In this document: positions 21,050 to 31,807 of the stretch, piece by piece
How positions within the stretch are numbered: position 1 is the stretch's first letter
Layout: the number at the start of each line of letters is the position of its first letter
Origin: Coenobita brevimanus
Lineage: Eukaryota; Arthropoda; Malacostraca; Decapoda; Coenobitidae
Length of the DNA stretch: 64,000 nucleotides
Direction of reading: 5' to 3'
Assembly: GCA_032717465.1 (NCBI GenBank)
Contig: CM064669.1
Coordinates: 51,101,194-51,165,193, forward strand
Made by a program: the position numbers and the translations under genes
Notes under the pieces: generated by a model
What the model saw: only the letters and a program-made list of their open reading frames with translations
Database searches by the model: none
Told to the model about the DNA's origin: nothing

Positions 21050-22964
21050 GTCAGTCCTCATTCTTTTTTCCATGAATTTTGTATTTTCAAAAGAATTTGC
21101 ATTGACTTTTCTTTGCAGACACTCCCAAGTCTCTAAACAGTCTCAGGAACGTTTCTTATTAATCCTGAGTAGCACAACAACATAGGCAAATAGAAAGGTA
21201 GCTGATTTACTCTTCTTTCTCCTGGTTCTTTGTCTCTCTTGTTCCTTTCTTGACCTTGTTAATTACTCCATCTGTGTTTGTACATATCATATAGCTAAGG
21301 AGACATCATTTATCTCAGTTTCAGAACCACATACTACACATTCAGATGAGTCTGGGACCACAGCAACAACTGGAACCACAGTAACAACAACAGCATAGAC
21401 ATTTTTTCATACCTAATTCCTTCCTTAACTTTCTATTTATTGATACCTCTGCCTCTTCTCCTTCACATACATTCTGGATTGTTTCCAACAGCACCAGCTG
21501 GTTTACATACAGCATATACTTGTCAGAGCCTACCATATTGTATCTCTAGAGCCATTAATGATGCATACAACCTCATATTCCTTTTGTATAAACTGTCAGC
21601 CATTTTCTCCAGATTATTTTGTATGAGAGAGAGAGAGAGAGAGAGAGAGATTTATACTAGGCAGTTATACTTAAGAGTTTCTGGTATGTGCTTATGGGTG
21701 AGTGAGTCAGTTCAGCAGAGGTGGCCTAAAAGCAAAGCTGGAGTGATTTTTTCCAGAAATTAGAATCTGTAATAATACTGTATGTAAGTTTAGTTTAGGC
21801 CTGTGATCGGCATAACATAACTGTCTAGCATTAGTAAAAAAATTAGAATTACAACAGTTTACTAGCTCGTATGAGTTCAGTTTAGTTGGTTAATCCTTCT
21901 GATGTTTAACTGTATATATAGTATCATCATACTTCATTAAGGATGTGATTCACAGTGCTTGCAGTCTCTTTTGAGCTTTGTCTGTGGTAAATATGCATTC
22001 AGAGTAAACAGGTTGGAATCATGAATTGTGCATTTTGAGTGTATGCCATGAATATGTTCTTCCATCTGATACAGTTTGACATGGCATTTTGTCCCCATGA
22101 ATATACTTGAAAACCGTGTTTGTGTGTGAAAATAGGAAGAGCATGCAATATTCATCTTTTGTACAACTTTCACCATATCTTCACCACACTGAGGTTTCCA
22201 CAGCTGATTTGTAACAATATCAAGGTTTATCTAAACAAATTTGCATGATTGGGTATGACTTGGCTCATGAGAAGGCTTATTAACTCTAATTGTATATATT
22301 GAGTATAATTGTATATATTTGAGAGTATAAGGCTGCATGGTGTCAGTTTTCTGTGTGTTGTATTTTTTTTTCTCCAGTTTCTTTTCTGTTTTGTGTTTCA
22401 GTATTGCTTTCTTGTATCAGTAATGTAACAACGATCAAGGAATAAACATGTTGAATTTGTGAGCATGGGATGGAGTGAGAAGTTATCATAACTGAAACAC
22501 TTGCACTTGGTTCAGGCACCTTTTATGTTATAATAATAATTATTATTTTTATTAGTTTGTACTTTGTTTCTTTGAAAGTCTGACTTGCCTTGGTGGGGTG
22601 TTTCTGGACTGATTGCATGCCTATGTTTACTGTGAAATATTTAGTTTCGTATGAAGTATTCTTGAAATATTTTATTTGGTGTGAAGTGTCCTTGTTTTGT
22701 TAGGGTGGTGCATGTACAGTTGCAATCAGTAGGTCTCTTACATTGCCTCCAAGCTCTGTCACAAAGCAAAGTCATGAGAAATTCTCGATCTGAAAACTAG
22801 TGTTCAGCAGGTTGGAAGGGGTGCAGTCTCGTTTCATTAGTTCAAGACCTGAGACTCATAAAATCCAGTGAGAGCTTGCAAAAATAGTTGTTAATATTAA
22901 AGAGGGCCCATAATATTAAAGAGGGTTGACACATCCCTCATTAGGTTGGAAATCCAGATGAGTA

Positions 22965-23680
22965 AAGCTTTCTATCTATCTGTCTGTCGTCAGATGCCCC
23001 AATCCCATAAGGGGTGGCCACAAACAAATCGTCATGTCGCCTTGTCCAGTGCCACTTCACTGCCTTGCTCCCAGCTCACACCCCTCCTCTCTCATATACC
23101 TCTCCACTCCATCCCTCCATCTCATCCTCAGCCTCCCCCTCCCTCTCCCCTCCTTCACCTCATTCACATACATTCTCCTCATTAATCTCTCGCTCTCCAT
23201 CCTCTCCACATTTTTTTTTTTTTTTTTTTTTACGTGTCCGACTCTGGGCAAAGGCTCAGGGCCTATTTCTTGGGGGCAGTGGCCTATCCCAAGGCCCAGT
23301 AGTCCTCCTACACCTCCACATGTCACCACTTTGGTGCTAACACCCACCGTCCATATTGAATACATGCTAGGGCTGTCTCATACAGGACTGGTGTACTGGT
23401 ATTAGCGGGGGTACTTTTACGACATGTCGGCGGGTCATCTGGTAGATCAGGAAAGTCTGCTTTTTAGGAAATTCAAATCCTTAAACTGTTCCCTGCTCCA
23501 GCCGGGATTCGATCCTGGGTCCATTAGCACTGCAAGCCGCCTCTCTACCGATTCAGCCACTGCCTCCCCCAGAACATTCTAATCTCGACATGGTTTGCAT
23601 CAACAGCACGCGAGAGGCCAAACCACCTCAGTGTATTTCTCCTAACGTTTCCTATCACATTCACATCCACACCACAAAAG
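22965..23680 (-). mobile_element. LINE 3' end, copy c, interrupted by a SINE
   Basis: The + strand reads TCTATCTGTCTGTCG, CCCCAATCCCATAAGGGGTGG, CATATACCTCTCCACTCC and CTCTCCATCCTCTCCACA up to about 23210, then breaks. It resumes near 23625 as GGCCAAACCACCTCAGTGT and continues to about 23680. The intact copy at 47545-48015 has CTCTCCACATGGCCAAACCA without a break, so the middle is an insertion. Confidence 0.7.
23212..23573 (-). mobile_element. tRNA-derived SINE nested in a LINE tail
   Basis: On the minus strand the head starts near 23570 with AGGCAGTGGCTGAATCGGTA (A-box-like) and continues with GGATCGAATCCCGGC near 23503-23520 (B-box-like), typical of a tRNA-derived promoter. A body of about 250 bases and a poly-A tail follow (T run at 23212-23232 on the + strand). 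A further 45 or so bases at 23574-23622 belong to neither the SINE nor the LINE consensus visible here. Confidence 0.75.
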
Positions 23681-24848
23681 CTTTAATTTACCTAATTTTA
23701 CCAGCAGTACTGTTTTTAAGTGGGATGTTGCTTCATTAGAATGGAGCTTCAGGCGTGTAAAAATTAATGGCCACAATTATACCTTCTTATGTCATATGCT
23801 TTATTAGTCATTTGTTATGAAAGTAGATTTGGTATAGCATGGCCTTTAATTAAAAGTGGCTTTTCAGATTACAAAAATTTAGTTAGAATGAATTTATCAT
23901 GTTATTTGGTGTCATGAAAGGACAAGAAGAATTGGAGTAGGTGTAATTGAATTATGGTGGGTATTGCTTTTGCATCAGCTGTGTGTGTTTTAGATATATT
24001 GCAGTATGAGAGGGTAAATGCTGGACCACTTTTGATCGCTGGTCACTTATCTGAAAAACTAGAGTTGAAACTAACTGATGAGCTCTCTGAAATTACCAAC
24101 TTCTCCAGACAAGTAAATCTTTTAAGCTTTGTAACAAGTGGTATAGTTCAAGCATTGTAAGTGAAGGAACTTTGAACAAGCCCACCATTTCAAACATAAA
24201 ACCCAGAGTGGAAGTTGTGCAAAATAAATTCTCAGTATCTGTTGTATACCTCATTATCTCAGGTATAGATTCAGTTGTTTATACCAAGCGTGTCAAATAA
24301 ACAAAGTTAAATTGCTGTGGGTTGACTGATTTTAATATTTATTCTTGTCATTTTTGGTCAGCATACACCAAACAAACATTCATAAGCACATTAAGCATAT
24401 TACTCTTGACCCCTGGTTGCAAGTTCGGTTGTGGCTGCACTTAGCACTCTTTGTTTTGCAGAAGCACATCAAGTTGACATATTGTAGATCTAGTTGACAG
24501 TTATAAGCCTTCTCTTCCCCTACCCTTGCATATCTGACATAAAAAAGGCCCGTTAACCTACAAGAGCCTTACCGTATAAATACTGTAGATGTCATTTATT
24601 TACCAGACCCCTATGCACTGACTGGTGGCCAATACTTTCACACTCATATGTTGGAGGTTGAAAGAATGTCATACTGGCAAATGTAAAAATCTTATATTAT
24701 CTAAGTAACTAGACTAGCCACCAGAACAGTAAAAACACACCGTATGCAAATCTTACTGAGTTGTTTAAATCCAGTACCAAAATTGGTGAGTTATTTCATC
24801 CTCTTGTACTGCATATGCTTCAGTGTGTATCCTCTCTGTTCCCCTCAG

Positions 24849-24914
24849 ATGGAAACTGTTACGACTGGCTGTGTAAACTTTGGAAAGAAATGTTGATGCA
24901 CCTCAACACCTATG
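24849..24914 (+). CDS. ATP8A: Candidate 22-codon cassette exon
   Basis: Bounded by CTCTGTTCCCCTCAG and TATG|GTGCGT, 66 bases, phase 1 on both sides, with no stop in frame. Inclusion would insert a Cys/Trp-containing segment (NCYDWLCKLWKEM core) after HWYLSLD in the exoplasmic TM3-TM4 loop. Without it, exons 7 and 8 join with the mammalian loop length, so it would be optional. No mammalian counterpart is known to me. It could also be a chance pseudo-exon: a phase-compatible open 66-mer in an 8-kb intron is not rare. Confidence 0.4.
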
Positions 24915-25013
24915 GTGCGTGTTTTGTTTCATTTGTGTCGGACGTGGCATGTGTCTCTTCTGTGCAGTACTGTAGTTGTGTGCTTTACATACTGATATGT
25001 GGCATTGATGTTT

Positions 25014-25121
25014 TTAGTTGCAGTCAGTTTATTCAAGATGAATTCCAGTTATTGAGGTACCTAGATGTTATTAGTTGCAGTCAGTTTGATAAAGATAATT
25101 CCAGTTATTGAGGTACCTGAC
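25014..25121 (+). repeat. Direct tandem duplication, about 54 bases
   Basis: The block from TTAGTTGCAGTCAGTTT to CCAGTTATTGAGGTACCT occurs twice in succession with a few differences (GTTTATTCAAGATGAA versus GTTTGATAAAGATAA). Confidence 0.85.
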
Positions 25122-25696
25122 TATGCAGAAATAAGTGTGTTGTAAACTCATCAGGCACATAGCCTACACTATGGAAAAAAGGCCTGGTCATTGTGAGGCT
25201 TGCTTTTTAGGCATGAATTGTGATTTGCGATCATTGTTTTTTGCTAAGTCGTCATCAGTGATATGTGACTACAGGTCTTGTGACTGACCTTACAGTCATC
25301 ACTCTTTAGGCAGGGAACTCTTGCCACATCCATCCAATCCAATACAGTACTGTGTTGCCCTCTTAGGAGTTTAGGGAACCAGGGCTAGGCCACTCGGTCC
25401 AGACATATAGGGTGAGAGTGACCAGTTGCTAACCACTGAGTGACATTATGTGAACAGTAACTGCAGTCAACCCTCAGAATTAAGCCCTTTGGCACCACAA
25501 CAACCATGTGAAGTGTCTTGATTCACTGGACAACCAAGTGTCTAAAAATTGTATAAGGATAATGGGACTTAAGCACATCATCAGTACATCATACAAGGGC
25601 CCACCCTTGATTTACCTCTGGCCATCAGAGAACACAGGAAAAAAAAGAAAATTCAAACTCCAAACAGAGACCCTTACTATTCTAAGTTGTGTTATA

Positions 25697-25785
25697 TCCG
25701 TCCATCCATCCATCCATTCATTCATTCATTCATTCTTTCATTCATTCATTCATCCATCCAACCTCCATCCATTCATCCATCCATT
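25697..25785. repeat. ATCC/ATTC microsatellite
   Basis: Mixed CATC and CATT tetramer units. It adjoins a fragment of the tRNA-type composite repeat and may be derived from that element's tail. Confidence 0.85.
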
Positions 25786-26914
25786 GGTCATCTGTTGCTG
25801 CATTGATCCATCAGGAGCTTAGGGTCGCTGGGGTAGGCTGTTCAGTCTGGGGATTTAAGGCAAAGGGACTATTTTTTTACTTGTAAATGGTTTTATATGG
25901 GCAGTAAACTCCAGTTATACCAGGATTTGAATCATTATGGGCCACGTCTAGTTACGCATCACTGATTTCTTTTTTCCAGCAGCACCAGCAGTGGTTGAGC
26001 AGTAATTATTTGGTTTTGACTTTCAGTTAATTTAAACCCAAGGAATCCCGCACAGACATAAACATCCACAATTATGTGTTTTCCATTACTGATCAGTTAG
26101 TCATTTTGATGACTATCACATCACAAGGAATAACCAGGGTGACAGCCCTTGTCATACACTCCTCTGAGCAATACTCTAATACAATAAACTAAATTAATGC
26201 TGTCTCAGTAAGTGTTCAGTTTTAGCTAATGGAGAAAGAATAATTATGCTTCCTTTATGTTGCAAAAGGTGACCAAACATGACACGAGTGGGGTGACAGC
26301 ATTATACACCCAACATGGGGATGGGTTGGCTTAGAAAGAATTTGGATCCCATCACCTTGTCACAGTATCAGTGAGGTCAAAGAGCTGTGCTGAGGATCCT
26401 CTCACCCCATGTTGATGTGGATGTCAGGTTAGGGTGATTGGCTAGCATTATGAGAGCCCCATTGTTGGGAACTCAGTGGTCTTGCTATTTATTATGAAAA
26501 AGAAGGAGAAAAATATGCTAGGATTGTAAAGGATGATAATAATGTAGAAAATAGGTCAAAGATGACAGAATAGTACTGTATAGTATTATGTTTAGTGTTA
26601 ATGCCATTGAAACACTGAAGAACAATGCTGCATATACAGTATATAATTATAACTGGAATTCTACCTTTTATATTTGCAGGTAAGAGCTTTTCCTGACCTG
26701 CTGTGCATGATGCATCCCCCAATTTCTTGGAATGTTTGTTATCACTCAGAATGAAAATTAAACTTTTCTGACAGGCAAAGGTCCAGCATGCAGTTATTTG
26801 GCTTTGACTGTGTGCTGTTTGTAGACTGACGATCACATCTGTTTTGTATTTTGAACTCTGTGTACATTATTAGAGTACAGCTAGTGCTTGGTAGGTTGCA
26901 TTTGCATGGTTAAC

Positions 26915-27140
26915 TTAGTCCATCCATCCATCATCCAGTCCTATGTTGCCCCATGAGGAGCATAGGAGCCCGGGGCTAGACAAGTTGGTCCTGACATTTA
27001 AGATGAGAGTGACCAGCCTCACTCATCCCTGAGTGGCATTACGTGAGCAGTAAACCCCAACCATCCTTGGATATAAACCTACACAGGCTCAGTCCGATCA
27101 GAGCACCTTAATTACCCACTAAACCACCAGGCACCATAAT
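26915..27140 (-). mobile_element. tRNA-type composite repeat, copy
   Basis: The minus strand carries the A-box-like and B-box-like parts and the 3' body seen at 30490-30905, including CCCCGGGCTCCTATGCTCCTC and GGCATTACGTGAGCAGTAA on the + strand. It lacks the upstream module. Partial relatives are at about 25310-25470, 25790-25940 and 27700-27800. Confidence 0.6.
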
Positions 27141-27189
27141 TTGGTTATATGTAATGATTATGTGTTGTGCATCTAGGATATGTTTTTCT

Positions 27190-27370
27190 TAAAAGGGATG
27201 CCTTCATGTGATGATGCTGATATAACTGGGCAGCTCCACTGCCTGGTTAATCAAACATCCCTCAGTTTCCTCTGTGTCCTCTGTTAGGAGGCTGGTGGAC
27301 TGTAGGAGCTGGATAATTTCAGCTTGCAGTGTACAGGGTTTACATTCAGATTACCTCAGGGCTGCAGCAA
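27190..27370 (-). repeat. Two-hairpin dispersed repeat (minus)
   Basis: The + strand shows GATGCCTTCATGTGATGATGC, TAACTGGGCAGCTCCACTGCC, then GGTGGACTGTAGGAG and TTGCAGTGTACAGGG, the reverse complement of the consensus with both hairpin positions recognisable. Confidence 0.6.
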
Positions 27371-28224
27371 CACATAAGATAGGCTGGAGTATTCTTATGC
27401 ATGCAGATATAGTACCTCCCTCTAAAACTGCCTGTGTGAGGTGCTAGAGTGAGATAGAAGGCATAGATGGATTAACACAGTAGAGACGAGTGTAACGGAT
27501 CTCATTTACTACACTGGAGGACAGGATTGTGCAAGTAGTCAGACCCTTGATGAGCTTGAAACACTGCAGGATGTGAATCAAGTGATTTTTGTGTTCCAGT
27601 GTAATGCAGACATCACCTTGAGCTATGGAAAAAATAGTAGAACAACTAGTCAGAGGCATAATTTATTAGGAGTTATTGTTGAATTTGTATTTATTATCAT
27701 CCTTGTATAACAGTGTCATCTGCTCACTCATTGTAGTGCTACCTGTGGTGAGTCTACAGTGGGTGACAAGTGAAATTGTTTCATGTATCCCAGGAAACCA
27801 TTTACTACACCAGTGATGTTGGCTTACATTTCCTGATGTGTCATTAAAGACATACAACCTTGTAATTGCCATCTGAAAATGCTTGGTGGCGACACTGACA
27901 TGTAGGGATCAGCCAGCAAGTGAGAAGACCTGCTGTATACATGTTAGCATGGTCATTATTCTTTGAATGTAAAGGTAAAAGATAAATATAAATACTGCAG
28001 TGCTATTAGATTATTGATGTTAACAAATTATTCAGAATCTGATAATGCAGGTACCAGATTCTCCAGATACTTCATTGTCCTACATACTGTATTGTTATCA
28101 TGGTGCCAGATTATTTAGATTCATGTCAGGTGGATTCTTTTTTACATAGGTACCAAATAGCATATTTTTACATAAGGACAATTAGGGATAACATATTGCT
28201 CCAGCAGATAAGTGGTATGAAGTG

Positions 28225-28425
28225 TGTGAATATGGATGTGTATGCTTGTGAGGTGGAGTCAGGAATGTAAGGGCTTGAATGGTGTGTGACTGAGATTGTT
28301 GCTCATTAATTAGGAAGACTTTCATTATTTCTCTCTGTGTTAGGGTATTTTTTGGTTTCTGGATCCTACCTTACTCCATCCTTAGGTGGGAAGAGAGGTC
28401 AGGGTGTTGATTTTTATTTATTTAT
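28225..28425 (+). mobile_element. GAT-tailed SINE-like repeat, copy 3
   Basis: GTCAGGAATGTAAGGGCTTGAATGG at the start and CCTTAGGTGGGAAGAGAGGTCAGGGTG at the end match copy 1 at 6650-6895. The tail is poorly kept. Confidence 0.45.
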
Positions 28426-28805
28426 TTACGGTAATATTCATAATTTTGAATGGAAACTAACTTAAACGTAGCTTTTTCCAGATAGCTGCATGTCATCGTC
28501 ACCATCATTGACCACCTTAGTCAGTCCATTGGAGGACAAAGGCCTCTCCCATCTTTCTCCACTTTGACATGTTAGATGTTAGCCTGTTCCATTGAGCCCT
28601 AGCAAATCTTTGAATTTAATTTCCTTGCTTACCTACTAAGCTGCCAGCAGGTTCTCTTATTCAGTTTAGGAGAAACATCTCGCAATGTGACTGGTAATAG
28701 TGGTAAGCTAAGCCTAGGATAATAATAATACTGTATAGAAATTAATTATTGGGTAGTTATTTATGTATCAGAAGTCGAAAATGTCTGTGTTTTGTAAATG
28801 TATAG

Positions 28806-28950
28806 TGTATATGAGGGAGGGGGGGGGTGAGTTGGGGGGAGGGTAGTCAAATGGTTGGTGACAGAGTGACTTGGAGGCGTTTTGTCTGCGGCCACCCTTT
28901 GCGGGATTAGGGCGTTGGGCTATAGATAGATAGATAGATAGATAGATAGT
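28806..28950 (+). mobile_element. LINE 3' end with GATA tail, copy d
   Basis: GTGACTTGGAGGCGTTTTGTC, GGCCACCCTTTGCGGGATTAG, GGCGTTGGGC, then seven GATA units. It is the last 140 or so bases of the same LINE as at 47545-48015. Confidence 0.65.
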
Positions 28951-29008
28951 GTACTGTACTTCTCCCTTGAAATATTCACTTTATTTTATTATTATAATTT
29001 TTTTTCAG

Positions 29009-29118
29009 ATCTTAGTGTGTTCAACTTTGGTATCAACTTCATCACTTTCATAATCCTCTTCAACAACCTGATCCCCATCTCTCTGCAAGTGTCACTAGAA
29101 GTTGTCAGATTTATTCAG
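29009..29118 (+). CDS. ATP8A: Flippase exon 8: TM4 with PISL
   Basis: Acceptor TTTTTTCAG, donor TTCAG|GTAAAT; phase 1 in, 0 out. Encodes FNFGINFITFIILFNNL then IPISLQVSLEVVRFIQ. PISL (29074-29085) replaces the PEGL type motif of ion pumps and its Ile is the hydrophobic gate in ATP8A2. This is diagnostic of P4-ATPases. Confidence 0.97.
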
Positions 29119-29383
29119 GTAAATATATATGAGCACATTTGTGTGTGTTTGCAAATGGTATATACATACAGTATTTGTCATAGGTTCATTTTTTTAGCAA
29201 TGATATCTTCTTCGATTGTATACTACCAGGGGTTTCAGTCATGCTCATACTCTTAAACAATCCATATGATTTTGGACTCATATAAAATGGAGAAATATGG
29301 AGTTGTTTGTTTTGTTCTGTTTTTAAGTTGATAATAATAAGCAGTGATGTATTTGCTATTGATGCCTCTTCTTCCTCCCATAG

Positions 29384-29580
29384 GCTGGATTCATAAACAA
29401 TGATATAAACATGTGCTATGAGGATGAGGTGTGGGCCATGGCCAGAACCTCTAATCTAAATGAGGAACTGGGCATGATCAAGTACGTTCTCTCGGACAAG
29501 ACGGGAACCCTGACTTGTAACATTATGGAGTTCAAGCGGTGCAGTATTGCAGGCAATATCTACAGCATGGATGACGGCAG
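29384..29580 (+). CDS. ATP8A: Flippase exon 9: phosphorylation site
   Basis: Acceptor CTCCCATAG, donor GGCAG|GTGGGT; phase 0 in, 2 out. [13 protein letters not shown] precedes [10 protein letters not shown]. The phosphorylated Asp is codon 29495-29497, near residue 837 of the model. It ends IYSMDDG; the final AG joins exon 10's T as Ser. Confidence 0.97.
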
Positions 29581-29649
29581 GTGGGTGACAGTGATACTAG
29601 ACAGGTTGTGGTGTCTGCTGCCTTTACTCCAACCTGTCCTAAAAGTGCC

Positions 29650-29810
29650 AATGTCAATCTTGAATGCTGAGTTGGAAAAGTAGATTATCACTAAAATGTT
29701 AGGTTAGTCACAAAGAAGGGTTGTTAAAAGCTTGTAAAATGAAGTATTGCCCTTTTGCTTCACTGACCAGCATGCAGTAAGCTGCAAAAGGAAGAAAAGA
29801 GTACAGTATA
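29650..29810 (+). repeat. Dispersed repeat, partial
   Basis: TCTTGAATGCTGAGTTGGAA, TAGTCACAAAGAAGGG and TGCAGTAAGCTGCAAAAGGA match parts of the repeat at about 45535-45700. Confidence 0.45.
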
Positions 29811-29829
29811 GTAGTTGTCATTGCAACCC

Positions 29830-30000
29830 CAGGCTTAACTGAACATGAACCCTGTGGACTGCAGGCCAAAGATGCCCTCCACCTACAGTCCGCCATTCTT
29901 CTTTTCGGAGGGGAATTGGGAAGGAGATAAGGAATGTTTGTCTAACTGGGTAGCAGAGCAGCTCGGTTATATCAGAACCACCACAGGATGATGTCTCAAT
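29830..30000 (+). repeat. Two-hairpin dispersed repeat (plus arm of an inverted pair)
   Basis: GGACTGCAGG faces CCTACAGTCC (one mismatch); GTCTAACTGGGTAGCAGAGC faces the CTCGGTTATATC side. It lies about 70 bases before an opposite-facing copy. Confidence 0.6.
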
Positions 30001-30069
30001 TCCATTTGTGTGATACAGTTGTGCCATATTAATCTGTTCACTCTTATGATGACGTACTTTTATTTTATT

Positions 30070-30260
30070 CTTGCTGGAGAGGGATCCCTTCATGTGTTGG
30101 CACTGGTATAACTAGGTGGCTTTGCTGCCTGGTTATACATTCATTTCCTCCCTTTCCCCCCAGATGGAGAAGTGTGGACTGCAGGAGGAGGGAACTTAGC
30201 CTGCAGTCCACTGTGTTCATATTCAGAGAGGCCTGAGGTAGCAGCTGCTACTACAGCTAT
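30070..30260 (-). repeat. Two-hairpin dispersed repeat (minus arm of an inverted pair)
   Basis: The + strand reads TTCATGTGTTGGCACTGGTA, TAACTAGGTGGCTTTGCTGCC, GTGGACTGCAGGAGGAGG and AGCCTGCAGTCCAC. It is the reverse complement of the family and faces the copy at 29830-30000. Confidence 0.6.
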
Positions 30261-30344
30261 TCTTGCTGCTTCCAGGCAATTTAAAACTTGTTTACACACT
30301 TTTCACACAGGAAAGGTATTATAAATAGTCCTAGTTCGCCCCTT

Positions 30345-30425
30345 CCCTTCAAGTGATCTCCCCTAAGCTGAATAAAATCATTTGGAGGTAACAAGAATAA
30401 ACCACAGAAAGGCATCATCGGATTG
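30345..30425 (+). repeat. AATAAA-bearing dispersed repeat, partial
   Basis: CTCCCCTAAGCTGAATAAAATCATTTGGAGGTAACAAGAATAAA-like sequence matches the second half of the family at 5790-5990 and 54480-54620. Confidence 0.5.
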
Positions 30426-30489
30426 AGAGAGGTAACCATAATAGAGAGCTAAGATTGATAAAATTATGTGTAATTAGGCACTCAACATC

Positions 30490-30905
30490 CACTCACTCGA
30501 TGTAGTGCTGCTTTGGTTGTCTGCCCTTTTCTCTCTTCCTTCCTTCCTCTTCTGTCTTTCTTTCCTTCATTCTTTCGTCTTCCTTCTGCCTATGGGTGAC
30601 TCTACATTGAGTGACAAACTAAATGGTTTCCTGTACACCAGGAAACCCATTGTTATTGTGGGTGATAACCATATAACCAAATTATGGCGCTTGGTGGTTT
30701 AGTGGGTAATTAAGGCACTCCAATCGGATTGAGCCTGTGTAGGTTTACATCCAAGGGGTGGTTGGGGTTTATTGCTCATGTAATGCCACTCAGGGATTAG
30801 TGAGGCTGGTCACTCTAATCTTAAATGTCAGGACCAACTTGGCTAGCCCCGGGCTCCTACGTTCCTTGTGGAGGAACATAGGATTGGATGATGGGTGGAT
30901 GAATA
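30490..30905 (+). mobile_element. tRNA-type composite repeat, long copy
   Basis: Upstream module: CATCCACTCACTCGATGTAGTGCTG, a pyrimidine tract, then a hairpin AAATGGTTTCCTG/CAGGAAACC (about 30621-30650). tRNA-like head: TGGTGGTTTAGTGGGTAAT (A-box-like, about 30690-30710) and GGTTTACATCC (B-box-like, about 30741-30751). The 3' body continues to GAACATAGGATTGGATGATGG. Copies with the upstream module also occur at 50690-51075 and 51165-51500 (minus), and its 5' part at 58125-58365. Confidence 0.65.
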
Positions 30906-30967
30906 ATACAACCGAACTTGAGTATGACAAAGGGTAATACTGTATTTCAGTTACGGTATCTAATGTT

Positions 30968-31002
30968 ATATACAGTATATATATATATATATATATATAT
31001 AC
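30968..31002. repeat. AT microsatellite
   Basis: About 13 AT units flanked on both sides by ACAGTATAT-like sequence. Confidence 0.9.
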
Positions 31003-31068
31003 AGTATATGTAATACAAAAATCTATCATTTGTTTGTAGGAGTAGCATATATTTTGTTGCTCTTTCAG

Positions 31069-31223
31069 TTGTCAGGAGCTGATAGCCATGGTGGAGAGTG
31101 GGGGCCCTGGGTCTGGCATTATACGTCAGTTCCTCACCATGCTGTCTGTCTGCCACACTGTCATACCAGACAGGGATGATGGACGAACCAAAGCTGATAT
31201 ACACTACCATGCTGCATCACCAG
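31069..31223 (+). CDS. ATP8A: Flippase exon 10: nucleotide-binding domain start
   Basis: Acceptor GCTCTTTCAG, donor CCAG|GTATAG; phase 2 in, 1 out. Encodes CQELIAMVESGGP, IIRQFLTMLSVCHTVIP and IHYHAASP. VCHT.IP and YHAASPDE are hallmark ATP8A blocks. The stretch before FLTM is shorter than in human ATP8A1. Confidence 0.93.
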
Positions 31224-31807
31224 GTATAGTAGCCCACACATGATGACTAAATACTCATTGATTGATTAATTACAGTAGAGAGATCATGACTGTATAACAA
31301 CAGAGGTCATTCCCACTGTACAAAAATGAGTAAAAGCAGAACAAAGATCAAATACGTATTCATATCGATACATGCATACATAACAGTATAATAAGTAAAA
31401 CATGTGAGTAGTCATCAAAAATTAAAATCTGAGATAGAAGGATGTATATACAGAATCTGGTTTGCTCTGTCCATATGACAGGAAGCTACTACCTCTCCCT
31501 GCGAAGTGCTGAGCTGTTACAGGAAATGGTAGCAGAATTTGTTATTAGCTATGAAGAAATTTTAAGGAAATGGTGTATGATTGTACAGTATTACGGTACA
31601 ACATTATCCTGTTCTGCCATTAAGTAACAGTACAGTACAGCATTAGCAGTAATATGTTCATTTGGTGCTTGTTTGTAGTCCATGTTATGTCAAGATTGTG
31701 TTGATAGGCTGTTGTTGTTTAGTCTGTATTTAGGTTAGGGCTGTGGTACGAAGAATACTTTGTATATACATTAAATAACATTTTTGTTTAACCCCCTCCT
31801 TCTCCAG

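Larger units (their letters stand above)
21050..29008 (+). other. Intron 7 (with candidate cassette exon)
   Basis: About 8 kb between TM3 and TM4 exons. It contains a short GA run (21624-21650), the LINE tail/SINE nest (22965-23680), the candidate exon 24849-24914, a local duplication (25014-25120), an ATTC/ATCC microsatellite, tRNA-type composite repeat pieces (25310-25470, 25790-25940, 26915-27140, 27700-27800), a two-hairpin repeat (27190-27370), a GAT-tailed repeat (28225-28425) and a LINE tail (28806-28950). Stretches 21700-22900, 23700-24700 and 26000-26900 show nothing recognised. Confidence 0.7.

Noticed and set aside
25697..25785. CRISPR-like array
   Set aside because: It is a simple tetranucleotide microsatellite; no spacers of unique sequence between fixed repeats.
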